Below, piece by piece: positions 6,307-12,020 of a stretch of DNA of 12,020 nucleotides; position 1 is the first letter of the stretch, and every line of letters begins with the position of its first letter. Source of the DNA: UBA1081 sp045537555 (GTDB lineage: Bacteria > Bacillota > Clostridia > Oscillospirales > Acutalibacteraceae); contig JAZSPR010000123.1 in assembly GCA_045537555.1 (NCBI GenBank), positions 1 through 12,020 of the forward strand, read 5' to 3'. The position numbers and the translations under genes were made by a program. Under the pieces are notes generated by a model that was not told where the DNA came from, searched no databases, and saw only the letters and a list, made by a program, of their open reading frames with translations.

Positions 6307-7242
6307 ATGACAGAAAACATAAGAACAAAAACATCTTTTGTATGTCTTATTGCGGGAATATGCTCTTTTCTGTGGGGAAGCGCATTTCCGTTTATAAAAA
6401 TCGGTTACAGCCTCTTTGAAATCCCGTCAGACGACACGGGCACACAAATTCTTTTTGCGGGAATACGTTTCACAATAGCAGGTATTCTTGCCGTAATTAT
6501 CGGAAGTATTTCAAGCAGAAAATTACTTATCCCCGAAAAAAAAGATATCGCCCCCGTATGTATACTCAGCCTTTTTCAGACAATTCTTCAGTATTTCTTC
6601 TTTTATATCGGAATGGCTAATACTTCGGGTGTAAAAGGGTCTGTTATAATCGGGGCAAATGTCTTTATCGTTATGCTTATTGCCGTTTTTGTATTCAGAA
6701 CGGAGAAGCTGACCTTAAAAGCCGTAATCGGCTGTATCACGGGCTTTGCGGGGATTATACTTATCAATCTGAACGGTCTTACGGAAGGCACAATGAAGCT
6801 TACGGGCGAAGGTTTTGTTCTTCTTTCAACTGTAGCTTATGCCTTTTCATCATGCATAATGAAAAACTATTCAAAAAAGCACAATACCGTGCTTCTGAGT
6901 GCTTATCAGTTCATTTTCGGCGGTATCGTAATGATTATCGGCGGGCTTCTGATGAACGGAAAGATAACCGTTGTAACAGGAAAAGGGATTGCGGTTCTCA
7001 TTTACCTTTCATTCATTTCAGCCGTTGCATATTCGCTCTGGAGTATGCTTCTGAAATATAACGATGTTTCAAAAGTATCTGTTTTCGGTTTTATGAATCC
7101 GATGTTCGGTTTTATTCTCTCCGCAATTCTTCTTGATGAAAAATCAGAAGTCGGCGGATTCAGAGGTATCATTGCAATTATTCTTGTGTGCCTGGGTATT
7201 TTTATAGTTAATAAAAATAAAACAGTTGCGAAACAGACATAA
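6307..7242 (+). CDS. EamA/DMT-family transporter
   Basis: A 311-aa protein with ten predicted membrane helices in two five-helix EamA repeats, as in the drug/metabolite transporter superfamily. Typical features are the start of helix 1 (ICSFLWGSAFPFIKIG), the family-like GFAGIILINLNG ending repeat one, the start of repeat two (LLSTVAYAFSSCIMKNYSKK), and FGFMNPMFGFILSAILLDE with the acidic end before the last helix. Members export amino acids or other small metabolites across the cytoplasmic membrane; the substrate cannot be deduced. The length is normal. The ATG has GGAGA seven bases upstream. It is a single-gene transcript from its own promoter, although without a terminator of its own it probably reads into the lipoprotein-metA operon downstream. 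Confidence 0.92.
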   Translation: MTENIRTKTSFVCLIAGICSFLWGSAFPFIKIGYSLFEIPSDDTGTQILFAGIRFTIAGILAVIIGSISSRKLLIPEKKDIAPVCILSLFQTILQYFFFYIGMANTSGVKGSVIIGANVFIVMLIAVFVFRTEKLTLKAVIGCITGFAGIILINLNGLTEGTMKLTGEGFVLLSTVAYAFSSCIMKNYSKKHNTVLLSAYQFIFGGIVMIIGGLLMNGKITVVTGKGIAVLIYLSFISAVAYSLWSMLLKYNDVSKVSVFGFMNPMFGFILSAILLDEKSEVGGFRGIIAIILVCLGIFIVNKNKTVAKQT

Positions 7243-7254
7243 ATATGATATACT
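7226..7254 (+). promoter_or_regulatory. promoter of the lipoprotein-metA operon
   Basis: TTGCGA (7226-7231), 17-nt spacer, TATACT (7249-7254) with a TG extension (TGATATACT). The -35 lies inside the last codons of the transporter gene. The predicted start near 7261 gives a leader of about 28 nt, which rules out a SAM riboswitch or T-box in front of this operon. Confidence 0.65.
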
Positions 7255-7273
7255 TAATTAATTAATTCTTTTT

Positions 7274-7282
7274 AAAGGGGTG
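7274..7282 (+). promoter_or_regulatory. RBS favouring a TTG start at 7289
   Basis: AAAGGGGTG lies six bases before TTG 7289. The alternative in-frame GTG at 7280 is itself part of this Shine-Dalgarno sequence and so lacks a properly spaced site. Confidence 0.7.
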
Positions 7283-7288
7283 ACAGAT

Positions 7289-9535
7289 TTGAAAAAGCTG
7301 AGAATAACGGCACTTATTCTGCTCATATGTATGCTTTTTTCATCATGCTCGGCTGCTGAAAAAATTACTTCAACACAGGTTATTCAGCAGGAAAAATCTG
7401 ACACCGCATACAGAACTTTATCAAAGAGTACGGAACAGATTACAAAGAATGATTTCCTTGAATTTTCTTTCGATAAAAAGACATACTCCGTCAACATAAA
7501 AGATATCACGGAAAATTATACATGGACTTCCCTTCAGGGCAAAAGCACACCGTCATCTTTTGTTGTTTCCCTTAGTCTTTACACAAAAAAAGGCATTTAC
7601 AATCTCAACACACAGGATAATTCCGTTGCACTCGGCACGGCTGATTACAAAAAAGAGAACAACACACTTACAGTAAACTATGTTCTTTCAGATAAAGCCG
7701 AAACTGCAAAAAAGGACTATGCTCAAATCACTTCTGACGATGTTTATGTTGCATTTTCCGTAAAATACACTTTTTCGGAGCAGTCAATGCAGGTTGAAGT
7801 GCTTCTTGCAAACGCACTTATCACACCCCATGCATTTATAGGAGAAATGACTGTTCTTCCCCTGCTCGGAGCATCGGAAAACGATTCGGAAAATGATTAT
7901 TTCCTCATTCCCGACGGCTCGGGAGCAGTAATGCATCTTAAAAAGACAAATGTTGCAACAGACTTTGTTGAAGTTTATGTTTACGGCAAAGACCCTTATT
8001 TCAACAGCAGTGAAAAATCGGCATCTGCAACAGTCCCCGTTTTCGGTGTAAAAAGAGCGGCCAGCGCATTTGCGTCAATCATTACAAAGGGGGACGCCCT
8101 TGCAAGAATCAGGGCAAACAGAAAAAATGAAACGGGTGTTTCATCCGTAAATGCAACTTTCACAATAACACCTGTTATCGCATCGGGAAATTCTCTTTAC
8201 AAAGGTGCAACATATAAAGACAACATCTGCATCTCATATAAATTCTTATCGGGTCAGAATGCCGGTTATACATCCATGGCATCCGCATCAAGAGAAGAAT
8301 TTATCAATAAATCAATCCTCAAATCATCCGGCAACATAAAAAATGATGATATCCCCTTCTGCCTGACTGTTGTGGGCAAAGCCGATTCGGAGAAGCTTAC
8401 AACAACCGAACAGACACTCGATATTCTCGGCATTCTCAAGGGCAAAGGAATAAACAATATCTGGCTCAATTACAAAGGTCTCCTTTCGGGCGGTTTTGCA
8501 CAGAAGAACCTTTATTCATCTTCCGTAATTTCCTCACTCGGCGGAAAACAGGGAGTTGAAGCGCTTCACGAATACACCGTAACTCAGGGTTGTAAGCTCC
8601 TTATAAATACAGACATTCTGTCTTCATCCTCGGCATATATCAGAAATTCTGCAAAAACTGCAGACGGCAAAAAAGCTTTTTTCAATCTGCTCAATGATAT
8701 GGGTTATCATCCGAATACGGCAAACAACCTTGTTTCAAGAATCGGTGAAAAAGCCGCTCAGCTCGGCAAAGATAAAGAAACACCCGGTGTTTATTCTCCC
8801 GTCCCCGAATACTCAATGCATCTCAGGAAGATTGAATCTGTCGGCGATAAATTCTCAGCTTTTCTTGAAAGTGACATACTGAATTTATCTGACGGTTTAT
8901 CATTCTCCGATGCAGGTACGGTTCTTTATTCAAGCAATAAAACCGACAGAGAAACTGCGAAAAATATCATTTCCGAGCAGGCAAAAGCCGTGAATAATTA
9001 CGGTACACTTGCTGTTGAAAACGGCAATATCTACACTCTTTACGGTGCCGAGCTTGTATCGGGAATGAATTTTGAAACATTCTACACAGAATCTGCCGAT
9101 TATGAGCCCGTACCGTTTGTTCCTGCCATTCTTCACGGTCAGGTTCATTACACGGGAAAGGCAATTGATGCGGGTGACCCGCTTTACAGATACGATATGC
9201 TCCGCCTGATTGAATACGGTGCATTACCGTTCTATGAATGGATTTACGAAAACAAAAACATTTTCTGTTACAGCGGATATCTTCTCAATGACAGAGCCGG
9301 AGAAATTGCCGACTTCTATAACGATGCAAAAGAGATTTTTGCTCCTCTTGCAAAAGAAACAATAACAGACCACAGAAAAATTGAAAAAGATTCCGACGGA
9401 AAAGCTTTAAGCGGTGTCTACTGCACAACTTACTCCGACGGAACGGAAATATATGTAAACTACACGGGAAGTATCATCCAGACTCCCGGAAACATCGCCA
9501 TAGGTCCTTATGACTTTGTGGCAGTAAAAAGATAA
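7289..9535 (+). CDS. DUF5696-like surface lipoprotein
   Basis: A 748-aa protein from the TTG start, beginning MKKLRITALILLICMLFSSC. This is a lipoprotein signal peptide with a lipobox-like FSSC, so Cys20 should be lipidated and the rest anchored outside the membrane. The body resembles DUF5696 proteins: FLIPDGSGAVMHLKK, VYVYGKDPYF, TVPVFGVKRAASAFASIITKGDALARIRA in the middle, and a C-terminal part with PFVPAILHGQVHYTGKAID and LRLIEYGALPFYEW. The latter half has the alternation expected of a large alpha/beta, possibly barrel-like domain, but no catalytic function is established that I know of. The family is typically 700-900 aa, so this is full length. It is first in a four-gene operon; metA follows 13 nt after the stop with its RBS overlapping that stop. 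The connection to methionine synthesis is unexplained. Domain assignment is from memory of the motifs. Confidence 0.8.
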   Translation: MKKLRITALILLICMLFSSCSAAEKITSTQVIQQEKSDTAYRTLSKSTEQITKNDFLEFSFDKKTYSVNIKDITENYTWTSLQGKSTPSSFVVSLSLYTKKGIYNLNTQDNSVALGTADYKKENNTLTVNYVLSDKAETAKKDYAQITSDDVYVAFSVKYTFSEQSMQVEVLLANALITPHAFIGEMTVLPLLGASENDSENDYFLIPDGSGAVMHLKKTNVATDFVEVYVYGKDPYFNSSEKSASATVPVFGVKRAASAFASIITKGDALARIRANRKNETGVSSVNATFTITPVIASGNSLYKGATYKDNICISYKFLSGQNAGYTSMASASREEFINKSILKSSGNIKNDDIPFCLTVVGKADSEKLTTTEQTLDILGILKGKGINNIWLNYKGLLSGGFAQKNLYSSSVISSLGGKQGVEALHEYTVTQGCKLLINTDILSSSSAYIRNSAKTADGKKAFFNLLNDMGYHPNTANNLVSRIGEKAAQLGKDKETPGVYSPVPEYSMHLRKIESVGDKFSAFLESDILNLSDGLSFSDAGTVLYSSNKTDRETAKNIISEQAKAVNNYGTLAVENGNIYTLYGAELVSGMNFETFYTESADYEPVPFVPAILHGQVHYTGKAIDAGDPLYRYDMLRLIEYGALPFYEWIYENKNIFCYSGYLLNDRAGEIADFYNDAKEIFAPLAKETITDHRKIEKDSDGKALSGVYCTTYSDGTEIYVNYTGSIIQTPGNIAIGPYDFVAVKR

Positions 9536-9548
9536 GGAGAGTTAAAAT

Positions 9549-10463
9549 ATGCCTATAAAGATTTCAAACGAACTGCCTGCAAGAACATTCCTTGAACAGG
9601 AAAATGTTTTCGTTATGTCGGAGGAAAGAGCTGATTCGCAGGATATCAGACCCCTTAAAATTTTAATTCTCAACCTTATGCCCACAAAGATTGCAACCGA
9701 AACACAGATTTTAAGACTGCTGAGTAACACTCCCCTTCAGGTTGACATTGAACTCATGCAGACAGTCACACATGTTTCAAAAAATACATCTCAGGAGCAT
9801 CTTACAAAGTTCTATAAATCATTCGACGAAGTAAAACATGAAAAATTTGACGGAATGATTGTAACGGGTGCACCCGTTGAACAGATGGAATTTGAAGAGG
9901 TTGATTACTGGGGCGAGCTCTGCTCAATTTTTGAATGGGCAAAAACAAACGTCTATTCAACTTTCTATATCTGCTGGGGTGCTCAGGCAGGTCTTTATTA
10001 TCACTACGGACTCAAAAAGTATCCTCTCAAAGAAAAGATGTTCGGCATTTTTGAGCATCAGCCCCTTGACCTTTATCACCCTCTTATGAGAGGTATTGAC
10101 GATAAATATTATGTACCCCATTCAAGACATACGGAAATCCGTATGGAGGACATTGCAAAAATAAAGGACCTTCAGGTGCTTTCATACTCTCCCGTTTCGG
10201 GTGTTCATCTGCTCTCAGATATGGAATGCAGAAACTTCTTCTCAACGGGTCACTCCGAATACGATGCAGACACTCTTGCAACCGAATATTTCAGGGATAA
10301 GAACAAAGGACTCGATATTCAGATTCCCTATAACTACTTCCCCGATAATGACACAACAAAGAAACCGCCGATAACATGGAGAAGCACCGGTGTTCTTCTT
10401 TTCACAAACTGGCTCAACTACTTCGTTTATCAGCGTACACCCTATGATCTTGCTAATCTGTGA
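9549..10463 (+). CDS. metA: homoserine O-acetyltransferase (MetA family)
   Basis: A 304-aa protein of the MetA family, which activates homoserine by O-acylation in the first committed step of methionine synthesis. It has the class I glutamine-amidotransferase-like fold. The catalytic Cys142 lies in YICWGAQAGLYYHYG and the His235/Glu237 pair in STGHSEYD; Lys47 (NLMPTK) and Arg249 are also conserved. Residue 111, in GAPVEQMEFEEVDYW, is Glu. Published work on the family links Glu111 to acetyl-CoA and Gly111 to succinyl-CoA, so the enzyme is probably an acetyltransferase despite the common annotation as succinyltransferase. The ATG has AAGGAGA eight bases upstream. No SAM riboswitch precedes the gene or its operon. 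DUF4364 and HAD genes follow within 10 and 3 nt. Confidence 0.96.
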   Translation: MPIKISNELPARTFLEQENVFVMSEERADSQDIRPLKILILNLMPTKIATETQILRLLSNTPLQVDIELMQTVTHVSKNTSQEHLTKFYKSFDEVKHEKFDGMIVTGAPVEQMEFEEVDYWGELCSIFEWAKTNVYSTFYICWGAQAGLYYHYGLKKYPLKEKMFGIFEHQPLDLYHPLMRGIDDKYYVPHSRHTEIRMEDIAKIKDLQVLSYSPVSGVHLLSDMECRNFFSTGHSEYDADTLATEYFRDKNKGLDIQIPYNYFPDNDTTKKPPITWRSTGVLLFTNWLNYFVYQRTPYDLANL

Positions 10464-10473
10464 GGAATAATAT

Positions 10474-11058
10474 ATGGATTTCAAACTTGATGCTTTCCCC
10501 GTTGACGAAACAAGCGGCGGACTCAGAAGCACGGAAAAAATCAGAATAATTATCTGCTATATCCTTATTAATTCGGAAGCATCCCTTACAAGAGATGACA
10601 TTCTTTCGTCTTTATATGATAACGGTATTGCGAATTATTTTGAAATAAGTCAGGCTATCGATAACCTGATTGATGTCGGTGCGGTTCATTTTGAAAACGA
10701 CATTCTCATCTGTGATGAAAAAGGCATAAAAATTGCAAAAGAACTTGAAAACGAGCTCTCTGTTTACATAAAGAACAAGGCTGTAAGAGCCGCAAAGCTG
10801 ACAGCCCTTTATGAAAAGAGAAAAAAAGAAAATGAAGTGAGCATCACAAGACTTTCAAACAAGAATTACCGTCTTGATATAACACTCAATTCAGGTCTTG
10901 ACAATGACGGCGAAAAGGACAAGCTTATGGAGCTTTCACTCTATGTGACAGATTCTCTTCAGGCTGAAAGTCTTAAAAATTCGTTTCTCAATAACCCCGC
11001 AAAAGTCTATGAAAAAGTAATTGAAGCCCTGACGGAAGAATGTGAATTTAAGGAATAA
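10474..11058 (+). CDS. DUF4364 winged-helix protein
   Basis: A 194-aa cytoplasmic protein of the DUF4364 type. The N-terminal third (about residues 18-85) has the pattern of a winged helix: KIRIIICYILINSEASLTRDD, then a helix ending YFEISQAIDNLIDVGAVHF, and the wing ILICDEKG. A charged coiled segment (KNKAVRAAKLTALYEKRKKE) follows. The C-terminal part contains YRLDITLNSG and LSLYVTDSLQAESLKNSF. It may be a DNA-binding regulator, but the target is unknown and no experimental function is known to me. The ATG is preceded by GAGGAA overlapping the metA stop (TGAGGAATAATAT), a sign of coupled translation. Confidence 0.85.
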   Translation: MDFKLDAFPVDETSGGLRSTEKIRIIICYILINSEASLTRDDILSSLYDNGIANYFEISQAIDNLIDVGAVHFENDILICDEKGIKIAKELENELSVYIKNKAVRAAKLTALYEKRKKENEVSITRLSNKNYRLDITLNSGLDNDGEKDKLMELSLYVTDSLQAESLKNSFLNNPAKVYEKVIEALTEECEFKE

Positions 11059-11061
11059 GAA

Positions 11062-11838
11062 ATGGATAACAGATATGCAGTTTTTCTTGACATTGACAAC
11101 ACGCTGATGTCAGGCGGAAAAATACCCGACAAGAATATTGAAGCTATAAAAAAAGCCCGTAAACAAGGGAACTTTGTTTTCATAAACACAGCACGTTCAT
11201 ATGCTTTTATACCTGAAATTCTTAAAGACGATACTCTTCTCGACGGCTATGTTGCGGGAATCGGCACAGATTTAAGACTCGGCGGAAAACAGATTTTCAG
11301 TTGTCCCCTGACACGTAAAGAACTGAAATTCATCGGTTCGCTTTTTATAAATGTCACACGTGAAGTGGCATTTGAAGGCGAAGACGAAATGATATGGATA
11401 AACCCCGAGCCCAGACGTGAAAATGTAAAGCATCTTCTCACATCTTCCGATGAATTTGACACGGTTTACAGAGATTTCAGAATTTCAAAACTCTATATCA
11501 GAGGTCAACTTACCAAAAAAGAAAGAGAAATTCTCTCAGAGGATTACATATTATATCAGCACGAAAGCTATGCCGAATTTGTAAAAAAAGGATACGGCAA
11601 AGCTGCAGGTATGAAAATGATGACAGAGCATCTCGGAATCCCTGCGAAAAACTGCATTGCAATGGGTGACAGTTCAAATGATACAGATATGCTCCTTGCG
11701 GCAGGAATTTCGGTTGCCATGGGTAATGCAATCCCCGAAATAAAAGAAATCTGCACATACACCTCCTGCGATGCAAAAGACGGCGGAGTTGCGGATGCTA
11801 TTGAAAAGTTTGTGCTGAAAGAAACAGCAACAGTCTGA
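11062..11838 (+). CDS. Cof-type HAD-superfamily phosphatase
   Basis: A 258-aa HAD hydrolase of the Cof/type IIB class. These are Mg-dependent cytoplasmic phosphatases acting on sugar phosphates, flavin or nucleotide phosphates. All four motifs are present: I is DIDNTL with nucleophile Asp10 and acid Asp12; II is Thr43 in INTAR; III is Lys180 in GYGKAAG; IV is GDSSNDTDML (202-211). A C2-type cap lies between motifs II and III (about residues 80-175). Motif I reads DIDNT instead of the usual DxDGT, a mild variation. KKGYGKAAGMK fits the cofactor-independent substrate loop of the class. The ATG is 3 nt after the DUF4364 stop, with AAGGAA inside that gene's end. It is the last gene of the operon. 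Substrate unknown. Confidence 0.9.
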   Translation: MDNRYAVFLDIDNTLMSGGKIPDKNIEAIKKARKQGNFVFINTARSYAFIPEILKDDTLLDGYVAGIGTDLRLGGKQIFSCPLTRKELKFIGSLFINVTREVAFEGEDEMIWINPEPRRENVKHLLTSSDEFDTVYRDFRISKLYIRGQLTKKEREILSEDYILYQHESYAEFVKKGYGKAAGMKMMTEHLGIPAKNCIAMGDSSNDTDMLLAAGISVAMGNAIPEIKEICTYTSCDAKDGGVADAIEKFVLKETATV

Positions 11839-11845
11839 ATAAGTC

Positions 11846-11874
11846 AAAAAGCAGTCCGAGGACTGCTTTTTTGT
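11846..11874 (+). terminator. intrinsic terminator of the metA operon
   Basis: The arms gcagtc (11851-11856) and gactgc (11861-11866) close a CGAG tetraloop, extended by A5 before and T6 after (11867-11872). The T run continues TTTTTTGTTT. It starts 8 nt past the HAD stop at 11838. Confidence 0.93.
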
Positions 11875-11877
11875 TTG

Positions 11878-11895
11878 ATAAATCAGAATTTGTCG
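11878..11895 (+). repeat. 18-bp repeat, right copy
   Basis: ataaatcagaatttgtcg is an exact inverted copy of 158-175. It starts a few bases past the T tract of the metA-operon terminator and its last bases form the start of the next hairpin. Confidence 0.7.
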
Positions 11896-12017
11896 GGCTG
11901 AAGCCCGACAAAAATTCGCAATTGGAAATTCGCAATTCGCAATTGATGAAGGGGCTTTGCCCCTTACCCCATTATAATGGTTCAAAAGGCGGAGCCTTTT
12001 CCGAAATTGCGCATTGC
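11889..12017. repeat. hairpin and direct-repeat cluster at right edge
   Basis: Inverted repeats: 11-bp arms at 11889-11899/11902-11912 (tttgtcgggct), 7-bp arms at 11949-11955/11959-11965 (aaggggc), a 12-bp palindrome ccattataatgg at 11969-11980, and 7-bp arms at 11984-11990/11994-12000 (aaaaggc). Direct repeats: aaattcgcaatt at 11912-11923 and 11926-11937, with a third attcgcaatt at 11935-11944. The inverted form aattgcg returns at 12005-12011. No coding frame with an RBS is seen. It is a mosaic intergenic repeat probably present elsewhere in the genome. Confidence 0.65.
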
Positions 12018-12020
12018 TAA

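Noticed and set aside
7280..7282. GTG start for the lipoprotein
   Set aside because: The GTG is part of the Shine-Dalgarno sequence; TTG 7289 has the correct spacing and gives a standard MKK signal peptide.
9536..9548. SAM riboswitch or T-box before metA
   Set aside because: The gap is only 13 nt and the operon leader about 28 nt, too short for either.
158..11895. Composite transposon or genomic island bounded by the 18-bp inverted repeats
   Set aside because: There is no transposase or integrase, no visible target duplication, and the genes between are ordinary core metabolism with uniform base composition.
11912..11944. CRISPR-like array from three attcgcaatt copies
   Set aside because: The units are 10-12 nt, partly overlapping and unevenly spaced, with no spacers and no cas genes.
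11674..11985. Minus-strand frame of 103 codons starting in the right-edge repeats
   Set aside because: It crosses a strong terminator and lies antisense to the HAD gene with no RBS; the frame is chance readthrough of repeats.

Overview
The window looks like chromosomal DNA of a gut-type anaerobic Clostridia (Oscillospiraceae/Ruminococcaceae-like Firmicutes). The grounds are strong AAGGAGG-type ribosome binding sites, sigma-A promoters of the TTGACA-N17-TATACT type, intrinsic terminators with long T tracts, a ferredoxin-dependent 2-oxoacid oxidoreductase, and DUF4364- and DUF5696-type proteins typical of this group. No transposase, integrase, phage gene, tRNA, rRNA or CRISPR array is visible. 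Gene content is mostly metabolic housekeeping; the unusual parts are a PurF paralogue and the intergenic repeats at both edges.

Layout. 1-300: a gene-free edge with four tandem hairpins, an 18-bp repeat, a possible leftward promoter and a terminator. 305-535 (-): a small Cro/C1-type HTH regulator. 723-3037 (-): the iorA-iorB operon (indolepyruvate:ferredoxin oxidoreductase), with a clear promoter upstream and a strong terminator downstream. 3202-6167 (-): a three-gene operon starting at a near-consensus promoter (6200-6228). It runs from a membrane-anchored extracytoplasmic protein, to a PurF-like phosphoribosyltransferase whose glutaminase residues are all replaced, to a six-helix membrane protein, and ends at a hairpin terminator.

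6307-7242 (+): a divergently transcribed EamA/DMT transporter with its own promoter. 7289-11838 (+): a four-gene operon with 3-13 nt gaps, driven by a promoter that overlaps the end of the transporter gene. Its genes are a large DUF5696-like lipoprotein (TTG start), MetA (homoserine O-acetyltransferase type by residue Glu111), a DUF4364 winged-helix protein and a Cof-type HAD phosphatase. It ends at a strong terminator. 11878-12020: a second gene-free edge packed with hairpins and short direct repeats. It begins with the exact inverted copy of the 18-bp repeat at the left edge.

Most notable: (1) the PurF-like protein keeps the PRPP loop and the four-cysteine Fe-S pattern but starts Met-Gly-Gly instead of Met-Cys-Gly and lacks the other glutaminase residues, so it probably does something other than glutamine-dependent phosphoribosylamine synthesis; (2) modular hairpin repeats at both ends share an 18-bp inverted repeat; (3) the ior promoter and the left-edge promoter share a 14-nt -10 region.
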